DNA of 28,397 nucleotides, from NCBI RefSeq assembly GCF_002585305.1, contig NZ_NUNF01000066.1:1-28397 (forward strand). Direction: 5' to 3'. Under the pieces are notes generated by a model, which was not told the DNA's origin, made no database searches, and worked only from the letters and a program-made list of their open reading frames with translations. Within the stretch, counting starts at the first letter, position 1. Every line of letters begins with the position of its first letter. Shown piece after piece: positions 1 to 7,137 of the stretch. Source of the DNA: Bacillus sp. AFS037270 (lineage in GTDB: Bacteria > Bacillota > Bacilli > Bacillales_B > DSM-18226). The translations under genes and the position numbers were made by a program.

Positions 1-103
1 CTCGGTCGTCAATAGCCTCTCTTGGCTACCCTCGAGGCTCTTTTTTCTCTTGCTCGGTCGTCAATAGCCTTCATTGACTCCCTTGGGGCTCTTTCAAAAA
101 GAG
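1..103. repeat. Tandem ~52-bp repeat, two copies, with terminator-like hairpins
   Basis: The 18-base string CTCGGTCGTCAATAGCCT occurs at 1-18 and again at 53-70, and the following bases are also similar (each unit continues to a GGCTCTTT element), so this is a diverged tandem repeat with a 52-base period. In the first unit AGCCTC can pair with GAGGCT and is followed by a T run on the plus strand, which looks like a plus-strand terminator; the second unit keeps a weaker version. On the minus strand CTCTTT/AAAGAG (about 90-105) forms a small hairpin just after the oxidoreductase stop. The window edge cuts the array, so more copies may lie outside. Its role is unknown. Confidence 0.6.
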
Positions 104-1258
104 TTATTCATATTTACCGCCGGTTGTAATCGCATTTTCCGAAAAACCCACGACATGGTTCTTCTTTTCATAGAAATGGGTAGCGTTCTTTAGAACACCA
201 TCCCTTGTATAAAAAGGACTCATTTCATCTAGTGGAAGTTTTACTGTTTGCCCTGTACTAGAAGATTGATAGATGGCTGTAATGAGCTCAAGCGTTTTTC
301 TGCCTTCATGTCCATCTACTAATACTTCCTTCTTCCCTTCTATGGCCGAGAGTACATCGTCAATTTGGGCGGTATGACCCTCATAATCTAGATTAGACAA
401 TTGCTCATAGGCCGCTTGCAGTTTTTCTTCTAATTCTTCATCCTTTTCCGGAAACCCATTTTCCTTCGATTTTGATGCACAAACCTTCCACGGGACAGAG
501 ACACGTGCATTTTTCCCTTGAAAAATTAGCTGCTGTTCTTCTCCGTGATGCACAACGGAGCTCGTAATTTGGGCCAAACTGCCATTAGAATAGCGGCAGA
601 TGGCCACTGACAAATCCTCCACCTCGGCGTTATCATGTGAGGTATTACTCGCAATCGCCGTTACATCAGCAGGCATCCCATTCATCCAATGGAAAATATC
701 AATATGATGGACTGCATGATTTAATGTACAGCCGCCCCCTTCTTTTTCCCAGGTTCCCCGCCACCACAAATCATAATAACTATAGCCCCTCCACCAGAAG
801 GAATCGACCTGCGTATGGACAATTGGACCCATCAGCTTTGTATCAAGAATCGACTTTAACTTCATCATTGGGTTGGTAAAGCGGTTTTGTGATACAACCG
901 ATAAAATCTTGCCGCTCATCCTTTGTGCTTGATTCATAGCATCACATTCTTCTAAAGAAGAGGCCATTGGTTTTTCGACAAGTACATGCTTTCCTGCATG
1001 TAAAAAGGCAATGGATAGTTCAGCATGTGTATAAGGAGGGGTACAAATAGATACCAAATCAATATCCGGGCGTTGCAACATCTCTTTATAATCGCTGTAT
1101 ATATCTACTTTTATATTGTGAGTCTGAGCGCTTTTTACTGCTTTTTCAGAATAGATATCACAAATGGCGACGATATTACATCTTCCTAAAAATTGTTGAT
1201 AGGCTCTAATATGTGCTGATGCAATGGCACCTGTACCAATTATGGCTACGTTAATCAT
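104..1258 (-). CDS. Gfo/Idh/MocA family NAD(P)-dependent oxidoreductase
   Basis: A 384-residue cytoplasmic sugar or cyclitol dehydrogenase of the Gfo/Idh/MocA family. Seen: N-terminal Rossmann motif GTGAIA (residues 8-13), the family EKP motif at 95-97 whose lysine is normally catalytic, and a His-rich stretch (H181, H184, H185) in the C-terminal substrate domain where these enzymes hold the catalytic histidine. The length is usual for the family. It is the last gene of the run GH10 - SDR - oxidoreductase, 47 bases behind the SDR, with a weak GGAAGG ribosome site. Substrate cannot be read from sequence; given the neighbours, oxidation or epimerisation of a xylan-derived sugar or uronate is an inference. 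No terminator with a clear U tract is visible behind it, only the repeat hairpins at 1-103. Confidence 0.85.
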   Translation of the reverse strand: MINVAIIGTGAIASAHIRAYQQFLGRCNIVAICDIYSEKAVKSAQTHNIKVDIYSDYKEMLQRPDIDLVSICTPPYTHAELSIAFLHAGKHVLVEKPMASSLEECDAMNQAQRMSGKILSVVSQNRFTNPMMKLKSILDTKLMGPIVHTQVDSFWWRGYSYYDLWWRGTWEKEGGGCTLNHAVHHIDIFHWMNGMPADVTAIASNTSHDNAEVEDLSVAICRYSNGSLAQITSSVVHHGEEQQLIFQGKNARVSVPWKVCASKSKENGFPEKDEELEEKLQAAYEQLSNLDYEGHTAQIDDVLSAIEGKKEVLVDGHEGRKTLELITAIYQSSSTGQTVKLPLDEMSPFYTRDGVLKNATHFYEKKNHVVGFSENAITTGGKYE

Positions 1259-1305
1259 TTATCTACCAACCTTCCAAACTCATATTTTTGGGGATAAAAC
1301 AATTC

Positions 1306-2151
1306 TTAGACACCTGAATAGGACATAAAGCCGCCATCCACTGGCACGCTTATGCCTGTGACGAATCCACTTGCATCCTTGTCAGCAAGCCATAGCAAAG
1401 TCCCAAGTAAATCTTCAGGTTTTCCTAGGCGCCTCATCGGTGTATGGGCTAAGATTTTATTGGTTCTTTCTGTATTCGTTCCATCTGGATTCGTTAACAA
1501 AGCGCGATTTTGTTCGGTTAAGAAAAACCCAGGTGCAATCGCATTTACCCGGATACCTGTCTCAGCAAAATGGACGGCAAGCCATTGTGTAAAATTTTCA
1601 ATTGCCGCTTTTGCTGCACTGTACGCCGGAACCTTTGTCATTGGACTAGGAGCGCTCATCGAAGATATATTAATGATCGATCCTTGATTATGAATCATTT
1701 TTTTTGTGAAAATTTGAGTAGGAATTAACGTACCAATAAAGTTGAGGTTAAATACATAACCAAATCCTTCTGTGGTCATATCAAAAAAGGTCGTTAAATC
1801 TGATTTTTCAAGGTCACTTATCTCAAAGATTTCCTTTGTGGTAATCCCTTTTGGATGATTTCCACCTGCCCCATTAATTAATAGGTCACAGCTTCCATAT
1901 TCAGAAGAGATGATCTCTTCAGCTCTTTTTACGCTTACAACATTTAATACATCACATTCGATGGCGAGGGCTTCCCCGCCAACACTTTTAATTTCGTCTG
2001 TTACTTTTAAAGCCTTTTCATAGGTGCGATTTAAAATCGCCACCTTCATTCCTTGCCGGGCTAACTCCTTCGCCATGCAGCCGCATAAAACTCCACCGCC
2101 GCCTGTAACTACTGCAACTTTTCCTTTTAAATTCTGGTTTAATGGAAGCAT
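1306..2151 (-). CDS. SDR family oxidoreductase, D-mannonate oxidoreductase (UxuB/YjmF)-like
   Basis: A 281-residue classical short-chain dehydrogenase. Seen: cofactor loop TGGGGVLCG (16-24), NGAGG in place of NNAG (93-97), and the catalytic Ser (163/164), Tyr177 and Lys181. The unusually long insertion between the NAG motif and the active site (about 98-135) and the overall wording resemble the Bacillus YjmF/UxuB branch, which interconverts D-fructuronate and D-mannonate in glucuronate catabolism; that fits release of (methyl)glucuronate from glucuronoxylan, but alpha-glucuronidase, UxuA and UxaC are not in this window. The ribosome site is AAGGAGG, 12 bases before ATG. It follows GH10 with a 67-base gap holding a cre-like site. 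The SDR assignment is firm; the exact substrate is inferred. Confidence 0.8.
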   Translation of the reverse strand: MLPLNQNLKGKVAVVTGGGGVLCGCMAKELARQGMKVAILNRTYEKALKVTDEIKSVGGEALAIECDVLNVVSVKRAEEIISSEYGSCDLLINGAGGNHPKGITTKEIFEISDLEKSDLTTFFDMTTEGFGYVFNLNFIGTLIPTQIFTKKMIHNQGSIINISSMSAPSPMTKVPAYSAAKAAIENFTQWLAVHFAETGIRVNAIAPGFFLTEQNRALLTNPDGTNTERTNKILAHTPMRRLGKPEDLLGTLLWLADKDASGFVTGISVPVDGGFMSYSGV

Positions 2152-2183
2152 AAGTTTTGTGTCCTCCTTGTTGTTCTATTCTG

Positions 2184-2197
2184 TATAAACGCTTTCA
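2184..2197 (-). promoter_or_regulatory. cre-like CcpA site between GH10 and SDR genes
   Basis: TATAAACGCTTTCA matches the consensus TGWAANCGNTNWCA at 13 of 14 positions, including the central CG. It lies in the 67-base gap in front of the SDR gene, where bound CcpA could act as a roadblock to transcription coming from the GH10 promoter. Seen by eye only. Confidence 0.5.
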
Positions 2198-2218
2198 AGT
2201 TTTTTACTTCTAAAACCA

Positions 2219-3223
2219 TTAAAAGCTAGTAACCTTCCAAAACGCTTCCTTTGGCTGATGATTTTCATCGAACAAGAATGGCCAGTTTTTACGGCCTCTT
2301 ACTGGAAAATCATTTAACCAAGTATAATCATCGGCAGCCCCCCAGAACGTTACGGCTGTAATTACCTCTCGATATTCTCTAAGTAATTCGAATACCTGTT
2401 GATATCTTTGGGTCTGCAGTTCATTAATTTCAGCTGTTGGTGCTGCAAGGTCTGTCCGCTTGTCTTCATGGTTGAAAACGGATATATCCAATTCTGTCAG
2501 CTGCAGCTTTAGTCCAAGTGATGCATATCGCTCAATGGCCGCACGAATGTCCTCTAGGCATGGGTTTGTTAAATTCCAGTGTGCCTGAAGACCGACTCCG
2601 TGAATAGGGACCCCTTTTTCAACCAATGATTTAACAAGCTGATAAATCTTTTCCCGCTTCTCTGGATTGGATTCATTATAATCATTGTAAAACAGCAGGG
2701 CATCGGGGTCAGCTGCATGTGCAAATTCAAAGGCCTTTTCTATGTAATCTTCGCCGATGATGTCTAGCCAATTAGTTTTTCTGTACAATTCAGGCCCTTC
2801 GTCAGTTACTGCTTCATTGACTACATCCCAACAGTAAATTTGTCCTTTATATCTCTGCATGACAGTGGTCATATGGTCCTTCATCCGTTGTAACAATTGA
2901 TCCCTAGTTACCCTTTCTCCTTCAGAATTCATAAAAACCCATGCAGGCGTTTGATTGTGCCACACCAATGTATGACCGCGCATCTTCATCCCACGGCTTT
3001 GTGCAAACGCTGCCAATTTATCGGCTCTTTCAAATGTAAATTTGCCCTCTTCCGGTTGTAATAACTCAAATTTCATATCATTTTCTGCTGTAATACTATT
3101 AAAATGTTTTGCTAATAAATTCTGCTGAGTTTCTATTGTTCGAAGATTTACTGCTGCACCAATGTTAAAATAGCTTTCATAGACTTTCTGTAACGAAGGT
3201 AACTCAACACTTGTCTTTGCCAT
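2219..3223 (-). CDS. xynA2: Intracellular endo-1,4-beta-xylanase, GH10
   Basis: A 334-residue GH10 xylanase that hydrolyses internal beta-1,4 links of xylan or xylo-oligosaccharides. Seen: TLVWHNQTPAW (85-95), acid/base Glu137 in WDVVNEAV, and nucleophile Glu244 in QLTELDIS. There is no signal peptide and no binding module; the length matches the intracellular GH10 enzymes (for example XynA2 of G. stearothermophilus, about 331 residues), so the substrate is probably imported short oligosaccharides. The ATG has GGGAG 10 bases upstream. It has its own promoter (-35 TTGTCA, -10 TATGAT, 17-bp spacer) followed immediately by a double XylR operator, so xylose induction is expected. It leads the operon GH10 - SDR - oxidoreductase. 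The symbol is by analogy with the Geobacillus cluster. Confidence 0.93.
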   Translation of the reverse strand: MAKTSVELPSLQKVYESYFNIGAAVNLRTIETQQNLLAKHFNSITAENDMKFELLQPEEGKFTFERADKLAAFAQSRGMKMRGHTLVWHNQTPAWVFMNSEGERVTRDQLLQRMKDHMTTVMQRYKGQIYCWDVVNEAVTDEGPELYRKTNWLDIIGEDYIEKAFEFAHAADPDALLFYNDYNESNPEKREKIYQLVKSLVEKGVPIHGVGLQAHWNLTNPCLEDIRAAIERYASLGLKLQLTELDISVFNHEDKRTDLAAPTAEINELQTQRYQQVFELLREYREVITAVTFWGAADDYTWLNDFPVRGRKNWPFLFDENHQPKEAFWKVTSF

Positions 3224-3257
3224 TATGGACCATCTCCCATTAACATTTGGATTTTGA

Positions 3258-3284
3258 TAGTTTGTTTATACAGTCAACAAACTA
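3258..3284. promoter_or_regulatory. Double overlapping XylR operator before GH10
   Basis: Perfect 9-bp arms TAGTTTGTT (3258-3266) and AACAAACTA (3276-3284). XylR sites at xylA and GH52 here use GTTTNT - 7 nt - ANAAAC. In this element that spacing is met by GTTTAT (3264-3269) with ACAAAC (3277-3282), and 4 bp further left by GTTTGT (3260-3265) with the poorer half GTCAAC (3273-3278). Two overlapping sites 4 bp apart is the arrangement described for the B. subtilis xyl operon. It sits just after the predicted start of transcription (about 3289), a roadblock position. Confidence 0.8.
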
Positions 3285-3295
3285 ACGATATGTTT

Positions 3296-3324
3296 ATCAT
3301 ATAAAATTTATAACTCATTGACAA
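3296..3324 (-). promoter_or_regulatory. SigA promoter of GH10 operon
   Basis: On the minus strand -35 TTGTCA (3319-3324), 17-bp spacer, -10 TATGAT (3296-3301); five of six matches in each box. Transcription would start near 3289, directly before the XylR operator at 3258-3284. Confidence 0.7.
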
Positions 3325-3325
3325 T

Positions 3326-3362
3326 AAAAAAACAGGTTTTTTTCAAAAAACTCTGTTTTTTT
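3326..3362 (-). terminator. A/T-rich hairpin upstream of GH10 promoter
   Basis: Arms AAAAAAACAG (3326-3335) and CTGTTTTTTT (3353-3362), followed on the minus strand by a U run. It separates the second binding-protein gene and its leader relic from the GH10 promoter, and adds to the stronger hairpin at 3454-3490. Confidence 0.6.
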
Positions 3363-3366
3363 ATTA

Positions 3367-3417
3367 CTATTTTGAAGTATCTTCGTTTTTAGTCTGAACC
3401 GGTACTAATAACCTCAT
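3367..3417 (-). pseudogene. 16-codon leader ORF, probable relic of a duplicated permease start
   Basis: ATG at 3417 opens MRLLVPVQTKNEDTSK and stops at 3367. It is preceded by GGGAGGGCCAGGA, almost identical to the ribosome site of the first permease gene (GGGAGGGCTAGTA before 11153). It sits behind the duplicated binding-protein gene and its terminator, where a permease gene stands behind the other copy. I read it as the surviving 5' end of a lost permease; translation of the mini-ORF is possible but unproven. Peptide similarity to the intact permease N-terminus is weak. Confidence 0.45.
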
Positions 3418-3453
3418 TCCTGGCCCTCCCTTTTTGAAGAATAATAAAATCAA

Positions 3454-3490
3454 CAAGGCCGATATTACCAATTTGGCGATATCGGCCTTG
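3454..3490 (-). terminator. Rho-independent terminator of second binding-protein gene
   Basis: Arms CAAGGCCGATAT (3454-3465) and ATATCGGCCTTG (3479-3490), 12 perfect pairs, 13-base loop, followed on the minus strand by TTGATTTTATT. The same stem stands behind the other binding-protein gene at 11240-11279. Confidence 0.8.
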
Positions 3491-3507
3491 TTTGCAATTT
3501 CTTTATC

Positions 3508-5169
3508 CTACTTTTGCGTCGCTAATTTAACCCGATCTTGAACCACTTTATTCATCGTTTTTTCATATGATTTAATATCGAGCTCATTGAATTGTTTCTC
3601 ATACTCATTCCATAAAGAATTAAATTGTGACGGTTTTGCTAATACCATTTTAGCCATATATTTCTTTTCCAGATCCGAGGCCTTCTGGTCGAAAATCTGG
3701 GCTGGAGAGCCTTGTTCAAGTTGTGCACTCCATGCCGGGAACCACGGGCGGTCTTCCGGTTTCGCAAACAGGTCTGAGAATACTTTTAAGCCGTATGCTT
3801 CCAATAATTTTTTATCACCCTCGGTGTAGGAAGCTTGCGCCACTTCCTGTTGTTGTGCCGGGATCCAAGCGTTACCATCCTTGTAAAGTCCACCACCGAC
3901 AGGCCAATACCAAGTAAAGGTCGTAAAGCCAAACTTGTCATTAAATTTCGGATCTTGCGTTTTTGCAATTTCTTCCGGAGTACGATAGAATCTGCCTTTG
4001 TCGTTGACTTCATAAGTTTGTCCCTTAATTCCCCACTCAACCAGCTTTTGATTGTCTTCTTTACAAAGAGCGTCAAGATATTTAATAATCCGGACAGGAT
4101 CTTTCGCACTGACGGTAATCCCGACACCGCGATTGTTGACAAATGTCGGAGGGTCGATATAGGCATCTCTTATGCTGGCATCAAAGGTAATTGGCAATGC
4201 CATGTAGCGCAAATCGTCATTGCCAGCCTGTGTCAGACTATTTAAAGCCTGGGCAGCCTGCCATTGATAATCAAAGAATCCCAGGACACGCCCTGAAGCA
4301 ATCTTCGCAAGATATTCATCATAATTGGAAACGAATGCTTCTTTATCAAATACTCCTTTAGCATTAAGATCATTTAATTTTTGCAGATAGGTTTTCATCC
4401 AATCCTTGTTTGCATAAACAGAGGCTTTCTGTGTCTTGGCATCGACAATAGTATTGGCGCCATCATTTCCATAACCGGCTGCGTGCCTTGCACCATCACG
4501 GATTGTAAATCTCCAATCATAGTTTAAGGATGTATAGCCGATCGTAGGAGAACCATTCGTCTGTGGATGTTTTTTCTGGAAGTCTTCTATTAATTTGAAA
4601 TATTCATCAATTGTCTTTACTTTTGGATAGCCTGCTTCCTTCAGGACATCACGCCGGATCCAAAATGCACTTTGCTGAATATCCGGGTATGCTGCATATC
4701 CCTGGTTCGCGCCAAATGGAATAAAATAAATTTTCCCATCCTTTGGATCTTTCATTTGATTTAAGTAAGGACCGTATAATTTTTTAAGATTTGGGGCATG
4801 TTTATTGATCAGATCAGTTAGATCAATAAAACCTCCTGCTTGTACCACTTTATCGATTCCCTGGTCGGGAACAAGAAGGTCTGGATATTTTCCGCTGGCA
4901 ATCATGGTTCCTATCTTTGTATTCACGTCACCCACAATGTGTTCTACCTTGAAGTTAACACCTGTTTGTTTCTCAAGCTCTTTTCCAATGGTTGTTTCGT
5001 TGGTATTCAAGTCTTTCCCTGCGGCACCGGCATTAAAATAAGTAAAGGTTACAGGTGATTTGTCATTCTTGCTGGAACTTGTACTTGCACTTTGATCTTT
5101 AGTACATCCTGCTGCAGTCAATAACATCGTAGCCATTATTGGCACAATCAAAAGCTTCCTCTTATTCAT
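3508..5169 (-). CDS. Xylo-oligosaccharide-type ABC transporter solute-binding lipoprotein, copy 2
   Basis: A 553-residue extracellular solute-binding protein of the large LplA/YtcQ-type family that works with YesMN-type two-component systems. Seen: a lipoprotein signal peptide with lipobox LTAAGC, Cys22 being the predicted lipidated residue, then a Ser/Asp/Lys-rich linker (23-40) and the binding domain. It is nearly the same as the protein at 11295-12953 (roughly 85-90% identical by eye, collinear over the whole length). By analogy with XynE of G. stearothermophilus it should bind xylo-oligosaccharides. No permease gene follows it, so it probably feeds the single permease pair at 9232-11153. 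It has its own promoter with the same activator box as its paralogue, plus a cre-like site the paralogue lacks, and a terminator behind it. Ribosome site AGGGGG before ATG. Confidence 0.9.
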   Translation of the reverse strand: MNKRKLLIVPIMATMLLTAAGCTKDQSASTSSSKNDKSPVTFTYFNAGAAGKDLNTNETTIGKELEKQTGVNFKVEHIVGDVNTKIGTMIASGKYPDLLVPDQGIDKVVQAGGFIDLTDLINKHAPNLKKLYGPYLNQMKDPKDGKIYFIPFGANQGYAAYPDIQQSAFWIRRDVLKEAGYPKVKTIDEYFKLIEDFQKKHPQTNGSPTIGYTSLNYDWRFTIRDGARHAAGYGNDGANTIVDAKTQKASVYANKDWMKTYLQKLNDLNAKGVFDKEAFVSNYDEYLAKIASGRVLGFFDYQWQAAQALNSLTQAGNDDLRYMALPITFDASIRDAYIDPPTFVNNRGVGITVSAKDPVRIIKYLDALCKEDNQKLVEWGIKGQTYEVNDKGRFYRTPEEIAKTQDPKFNDKFGFTTFTWYWPVGGGLYKDGNAWIPAQQQEVAQASYTEGDKKLLEAYGLKVFSDLFAKPEDRPWFPAWSAQLEQGSPAQIFDQKASDLEKKYMAKMVLAKPSQFNSLWNEYEKQFNELDIKSYEKTMNKVVQDRVKLATQK

Positions 5170-5189
5170 TTGCTATCCCCCTTGCAATT

Positions 5190-5203
5190 TGTAAACACTT
5201 TCA
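5190..5203 (-). promoter_or_regulatory. cre-like CcpA site in front of binding-protein copy 2
   Basis: TGTAAACACTTTCA on the plus strand matches TGWAANCGNTNWCA at 13 of 14 positions (A for the central G). It abuts the -10 box (5203-5208) and would cover the start of transcription. The corresponding region of copy 1 (12960-12990) has no such site. Confidence 0.5.
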
Positions 5204-5269
5204 TTATAAAATGTAAGGGTTTTCAAAAATACCTTAAAAACTTTATTTTTAACTTTGAAAAGTATAGTT
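5203..5269 (-). promoter_or_regulatory. Activator-type promoter of binding-protein copy 2
   Basis: Perfect -10 TATAAT (5203-5208) with no recognisable -35, and AACTATACTTT (5259-5269) exactly 50 nt upstream of the -10. The same box, the same 50-nt distance and the block CCCTTACATTTTATAAT occur before copy 1 (12988-13054). A perfect -10 without a -35 and with a fixed upstream box suggests dependence on an activator, most simply the AraC-type response regulator encoded at 14840-16426. The protein that binds is inferred. Confidence 0.6.
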
Positions 5270-5357
5270 GTTTAAAATTTCTGATATTTTTTTGTTTGAT
5301 GGGGATTTTTTTGATCCCAAGTGTACCGTCAAAATTTACAATAAAACGTCTAAGGTT
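5253..5357 (-). pseudogene. Relic of the 3' end of a sensor histidine kinase gene
   Basis: Read on the minus strand from 5357 this gives NLRRFIVNFDGTLGIKKIPI, then K-Q-K-N-I-R-N-F-K, then QLYFSK. The C-terminus of the intact sensor kinase has GTIVTMKIPYK and ends NKLYFTK. The spacing agrees and the LYF-K end is shared, but the stop TAA has become TTA. It lies directly before binding-protein copy 2, just as the intact kinase lies directly before copy 1. Between here and the GH51 terminator nothing else of the kinase survives. Confidence 0.65.
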
Positions 5358-5385
5358 TTATCCAATATAAAATAAAATAAAATAA

Positions 5386-5423
5386 AAAAACCTGAAGACC
5401 AGATTCATGTTCTTCAGGTTTTT
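5386..5423 (-). terminator. Rho-independent terminator of GH51 gene
   Basis: Arms AAAAACCTGAAGA (5386-5398) and TCTTCAGGTTTTT (5411-5423), 13 perfect pairs with a 12-base loop, then a long T/A-rich run on the minus strand. It lies 4 bases past the GH51 stop. Confidence 0.88.
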
Positions 5424-5426
5424 CAC

Positions 5427-6977
5427 TTATTTAAACGCTATTTCTATTGCTAATACAGATTTTGCCGGCAATACCATGGAAATCCAATTCCCCTGGACTT
5501 TAATATCATTAAAATTACAAGGTTTAATTTGGTCCGGTTGTTCAAATGTGTTACAGGCATTCATCGTTGGAGCTGTCAGAATCCGAGCATTAACACTTGA
5601 AATTGCATTTTCTCCCTTTAAGTTGCAAGTGATTTCTTCGTTATGATTTGGATCAAGATTACATAATGTAATATGAACTTTTCCTTCCTGATCACGCGAA
5701 GCAGAAGCGTTAACAACAGGAATACTGCCATCACTAAACAGGTAATCTCTTGTATTTAAATCAAGAGGAATTAGGGTCGAATCTTGGTGATCTTTATACA
5801 TATCAAATACATAATAGGTCGGAGTTAAGAGCATATCGGGACCATCAGTCAGAATTAAAGCCTGCAGAACATTAATTAACTGTGCTATATTGGCCATTTT
5901 AACCCGATCGCAATGATTGTTAAAAATATTAAGTGTAACCCCGGCTATTAAAGCATCACGCAAGGTATTTTGTTGAAATAAAAATCTTGGATGTGTCCCT
6001 TGCTCGGGTTCATACCATGATCCCCACTCATCGACTACAAGTGCGACTTTTTTATCCGGATCATATTGATCCATCACATTAGAGTGATTGGTATTGAGTT
6101 CATCCATATAAAGCGTTCTTTGCATGTACTCAAACCACAAGCTTTCATCAAATTTCGTTGCACTTGTATAATTTAGACGATTTCTTACATAGTAATGAAG
6201 ACTAAGTCCCCACATTTGAGGACGATAGTACTCCCAAACGGAATTGATTGGTTTATCATGTGTGGAATTTTTCAGTTGCTGTGTCTCCTTTGTACATTCA
6301 CGCATGATTACTTCTGTCCAATGGTAGTCTGCTTCGCTGGGACCACCGGCAATTTTAAGGATATTGTTCCCGGAGTAATTATTCACATAGGTCTGGTATT
6401 GTCTGTACTTTTCGGCATATGTTTCTGCTTTCATATGACCACCGCAGCCCCAGTTTTCGTTACCTATTCCAAAAAACTTAACCTTCCAAGGTTCAACCTT
6501 CCCATTTTTCTTTCTTAAATTGGCCATTGGGGATTGACCATCAAAGGTCATATATTCAACCCATTGCTGCATTTCTTGTACAGTACCGCTTCCGACATTA
6601 CCACAAATATATGGCTCAGTCTCAAGCTGTTCACACAAATCCATAAATTCATGTGTACCAAAATGATTATTTTCTACCACATGCCCCCAGTCTGTGTTAA
6701 CCATATAAGGTCGGTCTTTACGTGGTCCAATCCCATCTTTCCAATGGTAATTATCAGCAAAGCATCCCCCAGGCCAACGCAGATTAGGGATTTTGATTGC
6801 TTTTAAGGCTTCCACTATATCATTTCGTATTCCACGAGTATTAGGAATTGGGGAATCGTCGCCAACCCAAAGTCCATTATAAATACAGCGACCAAGATGC
6901 TCAGCAAAATGACCATAAATATGTTTACTTATTACGTCCTTACCTTTGCTTAAATCCAAATTAATAAATGATGTCAT
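5427..6977 (-). CDS. abfA: Alpha-L-arabinofuranosidase, GH51
   Basis: An intracellular GH51 arabinofuranosidase that removes L-arabinosyl side groups from arabinoxylan or arabinan oligosaccharides. Seen: the motif [13 protein letters not shown] near the N-terminus, acid/base Glu174 in [11 protein letters not shown] and nucleophile Glu317 in VVDEWGSW (numbering from the chosen start). No signal peptide. An in-frame TTG at 7016 would add 13 residues, but ATG at 6977 is preceded by AAAGGAATGGGA at sensible spacing, and it places the acid/base residue one position from E175 of Geobacillus AbfA. A hairpin at 7002-7047 lies just upstream of the ribosome site; a strong terminator follows the gene. 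The gene starts 160 bases after the high-GC pectate-lyase-fold gene ends; whether they share a transcript is unclear. Confidence 0.93.
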   Translation of the reverse strand: MTSFINLDLSKGKDVISKHIYGHFAEHLGRCIYNGLWVGDDSPIPNTRGIRNDIVEALKAIKIPNLRWPGGCFADNYHWKDGIGPRKDRPYMVNTDWGHVVENNHFGTHEFMDLCEQLETEPYICGNVGSGTVQEMQQWVEYMTFDGQSPMANLRKKNGKVEPWKVKFFGIGNENWGCGGHMKAETYAEKYRQYQTYVNNYSGNNILKIAGGPSEADYHWTEVIMRECTKETQQLKNSTHDKPINSVWEYYRPQMWGLSLHYYVRNRLNYTSATKFDESLWFEYMQRTLYMDELNTNHSNVMDQYDPDKKVALVVDEWGSWYEPEQGTHPRFLFQQNTLRDALIAGVTLNIFNNHCDRVKMANIAQLINVLQALILTDGPDMLLTPTYYVFDMYKDHQDSTLIPLDLNTRDYLFSDGSIPVVNASASRDQEGKVHITLCNLDPNHNEEITCNLKGENAISSVNARILTAPTMNACNTFEQPDQIKPCNFNDIKVQGNWISMVLPAKSVLAIEIAFK

Positions 6978-7001
6978 CTTTATTCCCATTCCTTTCGCTT
7001 C

Positions 7002-7047
7002 GCTCAAGGGGCACAAAGCGTAGAAAATAATATTTTGTGCCCTGAGC
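7002..7047 (-). other. Stable mRNA hairpin just upstream of GH51 ribosome site
   Basis: GGGCACAAA (7009-7017) pairs with TTTGTGCCC (7034-7042); after a 2-base bulge GCTCA (7002-7006) pairs with TGAGC (7043-7047), giving 14 pairs. There is no U run behind it on the minus strand, so it is not an ordinary terminator. It ends about 10 bases before the ribosome site, and may be a stabilising, processing or attenuating structure. An additional small inverted repeat CAGTAT/ATACTG lies at 7054-7075. Confidence 0.6.
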
Positions 7048-7137
7048 TATGTTCAGTATGTTTATTTTTATACTGTCTACACAAGAGGAATCATTCAGAG
7101 AAGCTTGCAGTTGAATAAAGGCTTTGGGATACCCTAA

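Noticed and set aside
3835..4245. 136-codon plus-strand frame, with a counterpart frame at 3786-4166 minus
   Set aside because: Both lie wholly inside the binding-protein gene; the same shadow appears inside the paralogue, as expected from sequence similarity.
5170..5370. 66-codon plus-strand frame before binding-protein copy 2
   Set aside because: It runs opposite to the promoter and the kinase relic and is of low-complexity Phe/Leu/Lys composition.
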